A stretch of DNA of 22,053 bases from GCA-2726245 sp035513655 (GTDB taxonomy: Bacteria > Planctomycetota > Planctomycetia > Pirellulales > Pirellulaceae). Numbering within the stretch: the stretch's first letter is position 1; every line of letters begins with the position of its first letter. The stretch is taken from positions 1-22,053 of the forward strand of contig DATKBV010000647.1 in NCBI GenBank assembly GCA_035513655.1, given 5' to 3'. Below are positions 14,752 through 22,053 of this stretch, piece after piece. Made by a program: the position numbers and the translations under genes. A model generated the notes under the pieces. The model worked only from the letters and a program-made list of their open reading frames with translations, had not been told where the DNA came from and ran no database searches.

Positions 14752-16056
14752 CTACGTGTATCTCACCCCTTGATGCTCTTCTTCGAAGAACGGTGGCAAC
14801 AGGGCGTCGGCGTGGAGCAGCCCTTTACGAGTCAGCTCGATCCGGTCCCCGTCGATGGTCAACATGCCTTCCTCGGCATGTGTTTTCCAAACATCGCTCC
14901 ACTCTTCAAGTATCTCGACGGCAAATTTCTTGCGGAAGTAAACGGCATCGAGATAACCACGTTTCAGCAACAATATCACCTCGCGAGTCAATAACTGATG
15001 CTTGGTCGGCCGCAGGCCTCGCCCGAGCGGCAACTTGCCATCGGCGAGCGCGCCGAGGTAATCCTTCCATTCAGGCACATTCTGATAATGAACGCCCGAG
15101 ATATGCCCGAAGCTGGCGATTCCCGTGGCGAGCAGATCCGAGCCGCCGAACAGATTGTCGCGATAACTAAAGTTCACTTTCTCCGGATCTTTCACCATCG
15201 TATAAGCGCTCGATACGTGATAGCCCGCAGTCGCCAACTCGTTGAAGGCGTAATCCACCCAAGCTCGCTTCGTCGGCCAGTCCGCGACTTGTGTCTCGAC
15301 CTCGTTGCCGAGGATGTCTTTGGAATAGACCGTGTTGTAAGGCAACTCCATCTGGTAGATCGTGACGCTCTCGGGCGACAGCTCGATCGTCTTTTGGATG
15401 TTCACTCTCCAGTTGTCCCACGTCTCGCCGACCATGCCTGAAATGAGGTCGATATTCACATTCGGAAACTGTGCCGCGGTGATCCATTCCCACGCTTTGT
15501 AGACCTCGCCGGAAAGATGAGCGCGGCCATTCTCTTCCAGAATCGCATCGCTGAAGTTTTCGATGCCGAGGCTGAGCCGCGTTACGCCCAATTCACGAAT
15601 CGCATGCACCTTGGGTTCCGATAGGGTGCCGGGTTCGCACTCGAAAGTCACTTCCTCGGCCTTGTCCCAGTTGATGTTCGCCCGGAGTCGATCCACGAGC
15701 GAAGTGAGTTGTTTCCCGCTCAAGAACGAGGGCGTACCACCGCCGAAATAGACGAACCGGAAAGGGCGGTCCCCCATGACCGGCAGCTTGCTGACGAGTT
15801 CAATTTCGGTCGACAGCGCCGAGACATACTCTTCGATGTCACTCGCCTTGTTGTCGGTGAAGACCTTGAAGTAGCAGAACTTGCAGCGTTTGCGGCAGAA
15901 CGGAATATGCAGATACAGTCCCAGCGGGACATCCGCCGGCGGCGCGGCCATGGCCGCTTCCACATCGGGCAAATTGTCTTTCGACCATTGCGAGAACGGT
16001 GGATAGTTGGAGATGAAGTAGCTGCCAACTTCGGTTTTGACGGAATCCGTGGCCAC
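14752..16056 (-). CDS. HemN/HemW-like radical SAM protein
   Basis: This is a 434-aa radical SAM enzyme. The [4Fe-4S]/SAM motif is YLHIPFCRKRCKFCYFKV, with C54-X3-C58-X2-C61, followed by GGGTPS (105-110). HemN-family segments (IDLISGMVGETWDNW) and a HemN C-terminal-like domain (LLKRGYLDAVYF, then DGDRIELTRKGLLHAD) are present. True oxygen-independent coproporphyrinogen oxidase has a further Cys two residues after the third cluster Cys; here that position is Phe, so haem synthesis by this protein is doubtful. HemN-like proteins also include HemW haem chaperones and class C methylases or cyclopropanating enzymes. It is flanked by Uma2 (18 bases) and the H-like protein (29 bases). It starts at GTG with a weak ribosome site. 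Substrate unknown. Confidence 0.88.
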   Translation of the reverse strand: MATDSVKTEVGSYFISNYPPFSQWSKDNLPDVEAAMAAPPADVPLGLYLHIPFCRKRCKFCYFKVFTDNKASDIEEYVSALSTEIELVSKLPVMGDRPFRFVYFGGGTPSFLSGKQLTSLVDRLRANINWDKAEEVTFECEPGTLSEPKVHAIRELGVTRLSLGIENFSDAILEENGRAHLSGEVYKAWEWITAAQFPNVNIDLISGMVGETWDNWRVNIQKTIELSPESVTIYQMELPYNTVYSKDILGNEVETQVADWPTKRAWVDYAFNELATAGYHVSSAYTMVKDPEKVNFSYRDNLFGGSDLLATGIASFGHISGVHYQNVPEWKDYLGALADGKLPLGRGLRPTKHQLLTREVILLLKRGYLDAVYFRKKFAVEILEEWSDVWKTHAEEGMLTIDGDRIELTRKGLLHADALLPPFFEEEHQGVRYT

Positions 16057-16074
16057 AGTTCACTGTTCTTTCAT

Positions 16075-16629
16075 TTATTCAAAGAAGTGGGAAACAGGTT
16101 CGGCAAAGGAATCGCCAAACTCTGGAAGCCGCAACGTTTGGCTCCCGTCGAGAATCTCAATATCACCGTCGGGGCGATGCAGTTGAGCCGTTGCTTTCCG
16201 CGGGTCGAGTACACAGACAACACGGACACCGGCGTCAAGATATTCGGCTACCTTTGCCAACACTTTCGGCCACCGATCAAATTTGGATAAGACTTCGACC
16301 ACAACATCCGGCGCGAGTTCAAGATAGCCTTCGCCAAGAGGACCCTTGGGAACCCGACCGAAACTGTAAAACGCCACGTCCGCACCTCGAAGGGTATCGG
16401 GGCTACGCTCGGTGATGACGCCGCAATCATTACTGAGGACGTGGCCAAGATCATGCTCATCGGCGAAATTACCAATAATTCGAACTACGCGACTACATAC
16501 CTGCCCATGCCTGGATTGAGGTGGGTTCATGCGTACAATCCTTCCGCGAACCAATTCATTCGGATAGCCCAAGTCCGGCAGTTTGGCATACTCTTGCAGC
16601 GTCAGGAGCTTGTCTGATACGGTGGCCAT
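16075..16629 (-). CDS. Uma2 family (DUF820) protein embedded in the cluster
   Basis: This is a 184-aa Uma2/DUF820 PD-(D/E)XK-like protein. Landmarks are the start LTLQEYAKLPD, then ELVRGRIVRMNPP (25-37), the Asp of RGADVAFYS (D84), the Glu of DVVVEVLS (E112) and the Lys of LAKVAEYLDAGVRVVCVLDP (K126), so the putative catalytic site is intact. The start codon lies 3 bases after the propeller gene stop, and its own stop is 18 bases before the radical SAM gene. It must therefore share their transcript, unlike the solitary Uma2 gene at 6026. Its role in the cluster is unknown. It may simply have inserted, although the tight spacing gives no sign of disruption on either side. Confidence 0.9.
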   Translation of the reverse strand: MATVSDKLLTLQEYAKLPDLGYPNELVRGRIVRMNPPQSRHGQVCSRVVRIIGNFADEHDLGHVLSNDCGVITERSPDTLRGADVAFYSFGRVPKGPLGEGYLELAPDVVVEVLSKFDRWPKVLAKVAEYLDAGVRVVCVLDPRKATAQLHRPDGDIEILDGSQTLRLPEFGDSFAEPVSHFFE

Positions 16630-16632
16630 CGG

Positions 16633-17757
16633 TTACTCGTCCTTCTTCCCAAAGCAGTAGACGACCCCATCGTCGCTGGCAATCACAAGTTTACCATCCA
16701 CGACGGCCGGCGAACCCGTGAAGCCGCCTTTGGCTTCGTACTCCCATTCCTGCTTGCCGCTGTTGCGGTTCAATCCGTAGATGCGCCCGTCCGTCGAGCC
16801 CACATAAACACGCTCGCCGACGATGACCGGCGAGGAATCGATCCGCTGTTTCGTCGCGAACGTCCACAGCTCCTCACCATTTTTGGGATCGAGCGAATGA
16901 ACCCGCTTCGCGCGGCTGCCAACAACGACCTGCTCCGGTGTTACCGCGGCAGAGCTGCGATACGACGGGCTGCTCTTGCCAGTAAACGTCCACGCGACGG
17001 CAGCTTCTTTCCAGTTCACGCAAAGAAACTCGCCGCCTTCCGTGCCGAAGTAGACGAAATCACCACCGACGGCTGGCGTGACACCGGTCGGGCCGCCAAT
17101 CTCGACTTGGGCGACATCCTTGCCTTCCTGGATGTCAAGGATGTGCAATTTTCCATCGCATCCGGCGAGAAAGACGCGGTCCTCGACAATCGTGGGGCTG
17201 CAACGAATCTGGTCATCAATGGTATGTTTCCAGACAAGTTTGCCGGATTTCGCGTCCAGACAATACAATGTTGCGTCTTGTGATCCGACCAAGACATTGC
17301 CCTGGTAAAAGTTCGCGCAGGAATCGATTTCGGCACCTGTATCGAAGCCCCACCGAAGTTTGCCGCTGGCCGCGTCCAGGCAGTAGAACCGTCCATCGTA
17401 ATCGCCGATGTAAACGAGTCCCTCACGAACGGCGGGCGACGCGATGAAGCCGGCGTCGGTTTTATGTTCCCACTTCTTCTCGCCCGAGTTCAGGTCGAGT
17501 GCATAGACGGTTCCGTCGAGATCGCCGATAAAAACAACGTCGCCTTCGATCGCGGCGGTCCCTTCGAAGGCACCGTCTTTGACCTCAAACTTCCAGACCA
17601 GGGCGAGATCGTCCGGCAGCGTGGCTGTCGATACGCCAGATGCGAGCGCGTCGCCGCGGAACATGGGCCAAGACTTTTCAACGCTTTCGGCGACGACCAT
17701 CGCCGAGATTGAAACAACCAAGGAGAAAGTAAGACCGATCTTTCGGACGGCTTGCAT
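16633..17757 (-). CDS. Exported PQQ-like beta-propeller protein
   Basis: This is a 374-aa protein with a signal peptide (residues 1-24, hydrophobic TFSLVVSISAMVVA), a WPMFRGD segment at 30-36, and about eight repeats of the PQQ/quinoprotein-propeller type. Each runs like VYIGDYDGRFYCLDAASGKL followed by W and a SPAV-type strand, giving a complete eight-blade propeller. It lacks the extra domains and metal ligands of PQQ dehydrogenases and resembles BamB-like or planctomycete PQQ-repeat proteins, so a binding or scaffold role outside the cytoplasm is likelier than catalysis. A ggag ribosome site lies about 10 bases upstream. It is the only clearly exported product of the minus-strand cluster, followed after 3 bases by the Uma2 gene, and sits 80 bases downstream of the alcohol dehydrogenase gene. 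Confidence 0.9.
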   Translation of the reverse strand: MQAVRKIGLTFSLVVSISAMVVAESVEKSWPMFRGDALASGVSTATLPDDLALVWKFEVKDGAFEGTAAIEGDVVFIGDLDGTVYALDLNSGEKKWEHKTDAGFIASPAVREGLVYIGDYDGRFYCLDAASGKLRWGFDTGAEIDSCANFYQGNVLVGSQDATLYCLDAKSGKLVWKHTIDDQIRCSPTIVEDRVFLAGCDGKLHILDIQEGKDVAQVEIGGPTGVTPAVGGDFVYFGTEGGEFLCVNWKEAAVAWTFTGKSSPSYRSSAAVTPEQVVVGSRAKRVHSLDPKNGEELWTFATKQRIDSSPVIVGERVYVGSTDGRIYGLNRNSGKQEWEYEAKGGFTGSPAVVDGKLVIASDDGVVYCFGKKDE

Positions 17758-17837
17758 TTGACTCGACTCCGGAGTTTGGCTTCAAGCGGGGCTCTGCCAC
17801 ATCAGTGCGGAACCACGAAACGGAACGTTTAATTGTA

Positions 17838-18989
17838 TCAGAACGCTTGTCGATACAGGCCCAAAAGCTCGGATTCGCCCACTTTGCGGGGGTTAAATGT
17901 GCCCGTCCATTGCGTGGCGGCGGCCGCCGCGAGATCAGACAATTTGGCCTCCTCGACGTTGCGATCGGGCAAGCGAGTGGCCAAGCCAGCCTTCTCGACC
18001 AGCGAAGTCACGAAGTCGGCCAGCCCATCGGGCCCGCTGCCTGGGCGCGGCATCCCGTTATCATCACAACTGGCTTCTAATAGCTCCCGATACCAAACAG
18101 CGTGCTTCTCGCCGTTAAAGCGAATGACGTGAGGCAGCATCATGCCGATCGCCTCGCCATGTACGATGCCATAGGTCGCGGTTAGCGGATTCGCCAACGC
18201 GTGGGTCGCGCCGAGCATCGAGTTCTCGATCGCTACCCCGGCGTACGTCGCGCCAAGCTGCATCGCGGCACGAGCTTCCAGGTCGGTTGGATCGTCTAGC
18301 ACGCGCCCGAAGTTTGCCGCCAACAGCCGCCACGACTCGCGGCTGTAGAGCAACGAGACAGGGTTGCGGCGTGTCGTCACATAAGTCTCCAACGCATGCG
18401 CGATGGCATCGATTCCGGTCAATGCCGTCACGCGAGGAGGCTGAGTCAACGTGAGCTTCGGATCGAGAATTGCAATTCGGCACGCGGCCTTTTTGTCGCC
18501 ACAAGCCATCTTGGCATGCGACTTGGCGTCCGAGATTAGAGCAAAAGATTGTGTCTCGCTGCCTGTCCCCGACGTCGTCGGCACACCGATCATTGGCAGC
18601 ATCGGCTTCAGTGCTTTGCCCACTCCCCAATAATCCTGCATCTGGCCGCCATTGCTGTACAGGAAGTTGACTCCTTTCGCACAGTCCATCGAACTGCCGC
18701 CCCCGAGTCCGACGAGTAATTCAGGATCGTGGCGATTCGCCATGGCCACGCCCCGATCAACATCGTCCGTCGAGGGATTTTCATGGACGCCTTCAAATAG
18801 GTGAGCTTCGATCCCGGCTCGTTTCAATGCATCAAGCCCGCGCTGGGTGTGCCCGGCGGCAATCACGCCAGGATCGCTGACAACCAAAGCTCGCCTCGCA
18901 CCCAGTTCCGACGCCAACTCCCCAAGCTTCTCGATCGTGTCCGGCCCGAACACGATGCGCGTGCGAAGTTGGAAATCGAATGGAGTCAT
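17838..18989 (-). CDS. Iron-containing (group III) alcohol dehydrogenase
   Basis: This is a 383-aa member of the Fe-dependent alcohol dehydrogenase family, which reduces aldehydes to alcohols or the reverse with NAD(P)H in the cytoplasm. The nucleotide motif GGGSSMD lies at 96-102 and PTTSGTGSE at 137-145. The metal ligands are all present: D194 and H198 in GIDAIAHALE, H263 in GATHALANPL, and H277 in GIVHGEAIG. Length is typical for the family. An aaagg ribosome site precedes the ATG. It follows the LuxC-like reductase gene by 171 bases. Together with the ligase two genes upstream, it could complete a carboxylate to aldehyde to alcohol route. The substrate cannot be read from the sequence. 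Confidence 0.93.
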   Translation of the reverse strand: MTPFDFQLRTRIVFGPDTIEKLGELASELGARRALVVSDPGVIAAGHTQRGLDALKRAGIEAHLFEGVHENPSTDDVDRGVAMANRHDPELLVGLGGGSSMDCAKGVNFLYSNGGQMQDYWGVGKALKPMLPMIGVPTTSGTGSETQSFALISDAKSHAKMACGDKKAACRIAILDPKLTLTQPPRVTALTGIDAIAHALETYVTTRRNPVSLLYSRESWRLLAANFGRVLDDPTDLEARAAMQLGATYAGVAIENSMLGATHALANPLTATYGIVHGEAIGMMLPHVIRFNGEKHAVWYRELLEASCDDNGMPRPGSGPDGLADFVTSLVEKAGLATRLPDRNVEEAKLSDLAAAAATQWTGTFNPRKVGESELLGLYRQAF

Positions 18990-19160
18990 GGGTAGCCTTT
19001 ATGACCAAGCACCGATTATCGAACTTGGTTCTCAGCGCTTGAGATCTAGGCGGAGGTATGTGGTAATGGGCGGGACTACAGCTGGCAAAGCGAACTTAAG
19101 CGAACATGTTGTACTCATGCCTCAAGTCTATTCCAGTGGATTCGCGGCGTCCAACTCACC

Positions 19161-20609
19161 CTACAACGCCGCTTGCAACGCAGCCTGAGCTTCCTCCGTC
19201 ACTTGGTAGGCACGCGATCGGAAGAGAAAGTCGATGATGCTGCCTTCGTGAGGCTGCAACCAATTCAATCGGCTAGTCGGAATCGGTCCGATATTCAAGC
19301 GATCGATATGCGTGGCATCCGTCAACTTGTCGATCAGTTGCTGGTTATTGGTAATCCCGGTGCAGACCAGAGTAGGACCGATCTTGGCGAGCATTTGATC
19401 TTCCGGGCACTCCACGACGGTCGAGAAGGGGAACATGTACTCCTTCTTCGCGATCTCGCGTTCCGGCGCGTTACAGTGAACGACCATCGGCCGCAGATAC
19501 GAGCAACGCTCTTGCTCGACCAGACGAGTGCCGTACTGCTCGGTCATGTCGGTCACGCCAGCCTCTTTCAGATCGGCTTCGATCATTTCCCACACGGCCT
19601 TGCCCATCCCGGGAACCGTGAAGGCAGCGAGGCCAGCCTCCGGATCGGTTGGCGGCTTCACTTCGATCGGACCGATCTTCGCGGCAATGGCTTGGGCAAT
19701 CTCCTTCGTATGACGTGACGCCCACACGCCCGAACAGTTGATGCAACCGCGACCGCTGTTGATGTAGATACTCTCGACCATCAAATCGAGATACTTCTCC
19801 CAATCGTCGACGCAATCATCGCCGAGCAGGATCTTCGAGAAGCCCGGCCCGTGCGCCTGGACACGTGGGTTCCCCTTGTAACGTTCGACCGTTGGCGTGC
19901 CGCCGAAGATCATCGCTCGTTCGGATGCATTGAGCACGGCAGCCCCCGCTTCCGGTCCACCCGGATACATCGCAAAGACTTCCTTGGGGATTCCTGCTTC
20001 CGTAAAAGCGGACATCATTCGATAGGGCGTCCACGGCTCTTGTGGACCGGGTTTCAGTACCAAGCCCATCTGGAGCGGAATCGCCGGGAGCCACAACGTA
20101 TGCACGCCGGGCGAATTCGACGGCAATACGGCGCTCAAGGCAGAAGCTTGCGCCTGATAACTCAAGACAACACCGCGATGCTCGATGCCATAGCCCCGCG
20201 TCAGAATATTCAGGTCCAATCCTCGGGTGAGGCAGTCGAGGATCGTTTGCATGTTGCGGAGAACGAACGAATTCTTCGACATATTGTGGCGGCACATGTG
20301 CTCGGGCAGGCCGGTGCTGGCCGACTGCTGATGCGCGAACTCGGCGGGTGTCTGCGTGCCATCGCCGATCGGAAGCGTCGCACTCTCGTAGAGATCCGCG
20401 GCCTTCTTGAGGATCTCGATGATTTCGATGCAAGGGATCTGGCGCAGCGTCTCGCGAGCCTTGGAGACTTGACGCAGGTCTCGCGCGATGATGCCGGCGT
20501 TCGCTTGGCTAACCTTCGCAATGGGCTCGCCCGTCGCGAAATGCAGCACGTCGTCGATCTCAAGCGAATCGTAGGGCTTGCCCCAACGGATCACGGGAAT
20601 GTTTAGCAC
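19161..20609 (-). CDS. LuxC-like / aldehyde dehydrogenase-fold acyl-thioester reductase
   Basis: I favour GTG at 20609 as the start (482 aa), because ggag lies 6 bases upstream of it; the frame is open further to a TTG at 20621. The protein has the aldehyde dehydrogenase fold: cofactor-binding segment KPGPQEPWTPYRM, Rossmann turn MYPGGPEAGAAVL, then NSGRGCINCSGVW. In that motif the first Cys (residue 289 from this start, 293 from the TTG) aligns with the catalytic nucleophile; a second Cys lies three residues on. Length and neighbourhood (a PaaK/LuxE-like ligase upstream, an alcohol dehydrogenase downstream) suggest reduction of an acyl-thioester to an aldehyde rather than simple aldehyde oxidation. 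The gap to the upstream ligase gene is a copy of the 14171-14259 inverted repeat. Cofactor preference and chain length are unknown. Confidence 0.85.
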   Translation of the reverse strand: MLNIPVIRWGKPYDSLEIDDVLHFATGEPIAKVSQANAGIIARDLRQVSKARETLRQIPCIEIIEILKKAADLYESATLPIGDGTQTPAEFAHQQSASTGLPEHMCRHNMSKNSFVLRNMQTILDCLTRGLDLNILTRGYGIEHRGVVLSYQAQASALSAVLPSNSPGVHTLWLPAIPLQMGLVLKPGPQEPWTPYRMMSAFTEAGIPKEVFAMYPGGPEAGAAVLNASERAMIFGGTPTVERYKGNPRVQAHGPGFSKILLGDDCVDDWEKYLDLMVESIYINSGRGCINCSGVWASRHTKEIAQAIAAKIGPIEVKPPTDPEAGLAAFTVPGMGKAVWEMIEADLKEAGVTDMTEQYGTRLVEQERCSYLRPMVVHCNAPEREIAKKEYMFPFSTVVECPEDQMLAKIGPTLVCTGITNNQQLIDKLTDATHIDRLNIGPIPTSRLNWLQPHEGSIIDFLFRSRAYQVTEEAQAALQAAL

Positions 20610-20621
20610 GGTTATCTCCAA
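20603..20621 (-). promoter_or_regulatory. Ribosome binding site deciding the start of the LuxC-like gene
   Basis: On the minus strand the sequence reads ttggagataaccgtgctaa. ggag followed by six bases and then GTG is an ideal Shine-Dalgarno arrangement. The TTG that overlaps the ggag has no such site of its own upstream, only repeat sequence. This moves the likely start four codons downstream of the longest frame. Confidence 0.6.
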
Positions 20622-20626
20622 TTTTT

Positions 20627-20709
20627 GGTGTTCAGTTTTTAGTTTTCAGTGTTCAGTAAAACGCCTACCCAGTTATCTTACGGAAAACTGAACACTCGTA
20701 ACTGAAAAC
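20627..20709. repeat. Second copy of the gttcagt-type inverted repeat
   Basis: The left arm (20627-20657) contains ggtgttcagtttttagtttt and the right arm (20682-20709) contains gaaaactgaacactcgtaac. Over 28 aligned bases they are reverse complements at about 21 positions. It fills the gap between the ligase stop codon (20710) and the ribosome site of the LuxC-like gene, just as the copy at 14171-14259 fills its gap. Both gaps lie inside the same run of co-directional genes. Confidence 0.8.
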
Positions 20710-21840
20710 TTAGTATACGCCGACGGTCGTCGAGCCCGCTGTTTCATGGAACGGGCGCACGCCGCTGACGCCATCCCACGGATACTTCACAAACGGTTTC
20801 TCCCGTTCGCCCTCATCACGTTCCTGGAAGCCTGGAACAAAGAGTTCTTTCGTCAGCGTGGTAAGTTTAACGCGACCTGTCTCGCCATAGCCGACAACTT
20901 GATGCGGATCCTCGAAACTGACGACTTCGGTCACCGCCCGTGGCTGCGGAGCGTAGTAAGAGATCTTGTATCCATCCTCGGCCGTGACTGGCTTGCTGCA
21001 AGCCAGCCCCATCAGTGTGTTGCCATAGGTTGGTGTCATGTAGATGCCGCTCTCTTCAGGCGGACCGCCGAAGTATTCTTCAACACAGAATCGCGTCCAT
21101 TGCGGCGTGAACTCGGTTCCACCCGAGAAGATGCCGGTGATGCCGGTGTCTTGGAACGTCTTGCCTTGAGCTTCCAAGGCGTTGCAAAGTGCCTCGAGCA
21201 GCTTGGGCGTGGCGAACATACACTTGATGTCGTGACCAGCGGACAGGATCGTCAGCACTTGATCGATACAATGCTTCTTGTACTCTTCGAGGTGTTCCAT
21301 CCAGCCCTTTTTAATCAACTTCACGACCCACCGCGGATCGAGGTCAATACAGAAGCAGATGCCACCACGGTACTGGCACAAGTGCTCAACGGCCAAACGC
21401 AGCCGTCGTGGCCCGGAGGGACCGAGCATCAACCAGTTCGCTCCCTTGGGGAAGTACTTGTCCGGCAACGTCTCGCTGAAGATCTCGTAGTCCGTCCGAT
21501 GATCTTCGATCACCATGCGGCTCTTCGGGATACCGGTCGTCCCACCGGTTTCGAAGACATACACGGGCTTGCCCGCCAGGCCCTTGGGCACCCAGCGATT
21601 GATCGGACCGCCGCGCAGCCACTCGTCTTCGAACAGCGGGAATTTTTGGATATCGTCAAAGTTCTTGACGTCCGTCAAGGGATCAAAGTTCAGTCCGGCT
21701 TTCTTTTCGAGCCAAAATGGCGAACCGGTTGACTCGTGAAAGTGCCACTGGATGATCTCATAGGCGTGAGCGTCGAGCTTGTCCTTCGCTGCTTTTTGGA
21801 GCGATTCAAGATTGGCGGCTGAAGATTCCGCAGTACTCAT
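20710..21840 (-). CDS. PaaK/LuxE-like acyl-adenylating enzyme
   Basis: The start at ATG 21840 gives 376 aa; gagg lies 8 bases upstream, and an open frame to 22005 lacks support because it runs through a tandem repeat. The protein belongs to the phenylacetate-CoA ligase / acyl-protein synthetase branch of the ANL adenylating superfamily. The phosphate-binding motif is FETGGTTGIPK (96-106), and later segments (IFSGGTEFTP, TPTYGNTLMG, GYGETGRVKLTTLT) fit the adenylation domain. At 376 aa it is shorter than PaaK (about 430-440) and close to LuxE, which makes an acyl-enzyme thioester. The next gene encodes a LuxC-like reductase, which supports a LuxE-like role. It probably adenylates a carboxylate and passes the acyl group to a thiol (CoA, a cysteine, or the H-like carrier; inference). 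It is the first gene of the minus-strand cluster in this window. Confidence 0.85.
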   Translation of the reverse strand: MSTAESSAANLESLQKAAKDKLDAHAYEIIQWHFHESTGSPFWLEKKAGLNFDPLTDVKNFDDIQKFPLFEDEWLRGGPINRWVPKGLAGKPVYVFETGGTTGIPKSRMVIEDHRTDYEIFSETLPDKYFPKGANWLMLGPSGPRRLRLAVEHLCQYRGGICFCIDLDPRWVVKLIKKGWMEHLEEYKKHCIDQVLTILSAGHDIKCMFATPKLLEALCNALEAQGKTFQDTGITGIFSGGTEFTPQWTRFCVEEYFGGPPEESGIYMTPTYGNTLMGLACSKPVTAEDGYKISYYAPQPRAVTEVVSFEDPHQVVGYGETGRVKLTTLTKELFVPGFQERDEGEREKPFVKYPWDGVSGVRPFHETAGSTTVGVY

Positions 21841-21968
21841 GCTGCATTCCTCGGAAGGGCCGGGGCCTTTAATTGGTTCGGCAGGGTTGTTTGGGGGGAG
21901 GGAAACTTGCGGCGGGCGACAAAGCCTTAAAAGTATCCGAGTCTCGGGTCCAACACAACCAGCGGATC

Positions 21969-21996
21969 TCTCTGAGGCGGTGTCTCTGAGGCGGTG
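21969..21996. repeat. Tandem 14-bp direct repeat (two copies)
   Basis: The unit tctctgaggcggtg occurs twice in direct succession, at 21969-21982 and 21983-21996. It lies about 130-155 bases upstream of the ligase start codon. It could be a recent slippage duplication or a pair of binding sites. Confidence 0.8.
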
Positions 21997-22053
21997 TCCT
22001 AACACTGAGCAGACTCAGAAATCCACCCTTGCTCTGCTGACGCTCCAGTTCTA

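Noticed and set aside
18990..19160. Possible regulatory element or small gene between the LuxC-like and ADH genes
   Set aside because: The 171-bp gap shows no clear hairpin, repeat or coding signal beyond the ADH ribosome site.
20746..21732. 328-aa plus-strand open frame
   Set aside because: It is antisense to the PaaK/LuxE-like gene and shows no recognisable domain.
16633..21840. Bacterial microcompartment for aldehyde metabolism
   Set aside because: An alcohol dehydrogenase and an ALDH-fold enzyme are present, but there are no shell protein genes, no encapsulation peptide and no propanediol or fucose enzymes.
14752..21840. Ladderane lipid biosynthesis cluster
   Set aside because: A radical SAM enzyme plus acyl-chain enzymes invites the idea, but there is no fatty acid synthase, desaturase or other anammox-type gene, and the rest looks like a heterotrophic planctomycete.
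21841..22053. Sigma-70 promoter upstream of the ligase gene (ttggac, 17 bases, ttaagg on the minus strand)
   Set aside because: Both hexamers match consensus poorly and planctomycete promoters are not well defined; not strong enough to list.

Overview
The window reads as a chromosomal segment of a planctomycete, probably Pirellulales-like. This rests on three things visible in the sequence. The first is a secreted PPC-domain protein / DUF1549-DUF1553 protein / DUF1501 protein trio, a hallmark of that phylum. The second is Uma2-family genes and PQQ-like beta-propeller proteins. The third is a set of GC-rich dispersed palindromic repeats of the kind that litter planctomycete intergenic regions. 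No tRNA, rRNA, CRISPR array, transposase or phage gene was seen.

Left part, plus strand (1-6628). A repeat-filled leader (1-335) precedes three tightly packed genes for exported proteins: a 520-aa PPC-domain protein, a DUF1549/DUF1553 protein with two c-type haem-like motifs, and a Tat-signal DUF1501 protein. A 416-bp gap follows. It holds a REP-like inverted repeat and the remnant of a sigma-70 region 4 helix-turn-helix. A lone Uma2-family gene closes this part and converges on the minus-strand block across a hairpin-rich gap (6629-6777).

Right part, minus strand (6778-21840). Thirteen genes run in the same direction. In transcription order they are: a PaaK/LuxE-like acyl-adenylating enzyme, a LuxC-like aldehyde dehydrogenase-fold reductase, an iron-type alcohol dehydrogenase, an exported PQQ-like propeller, a Uma2 protein, a HemN/HemW-like radical SAM enzyme, a GcvH-like lipoyl-domain protein, a protein with two [4Fe-4S] motifs, an 861-aa TPR-type protein, a J-like protein without an HPD motif, an enlarged GrpE, an Hsp70, and a small zinc-ribbon/TPR protein. 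Two intergenic gaps are filled almost completely by copies of the same inverted repeat.

How the genes might work together (inference). The first three enzymes form a plausible route from carboxylate to acyl-AMP or thioester, then aldehyde, then alcohol. The H-like protein is an orphan: no GcvT, GcvP or dihydrolipoamide dehydrogenase is present. It could serve as a swinging thiol or acyl carrier. The radical SAM and 4Fe-4S proteins supply radical and electron-transfer chemistry. The Hsp70/GrpE/J-like/TPR block looks like a complete but divergent chaperone system, possibly dedicated to the upstream enzymes. This combination is the most interesting part of the window. Its substrate and product cannot be read from the sequence.
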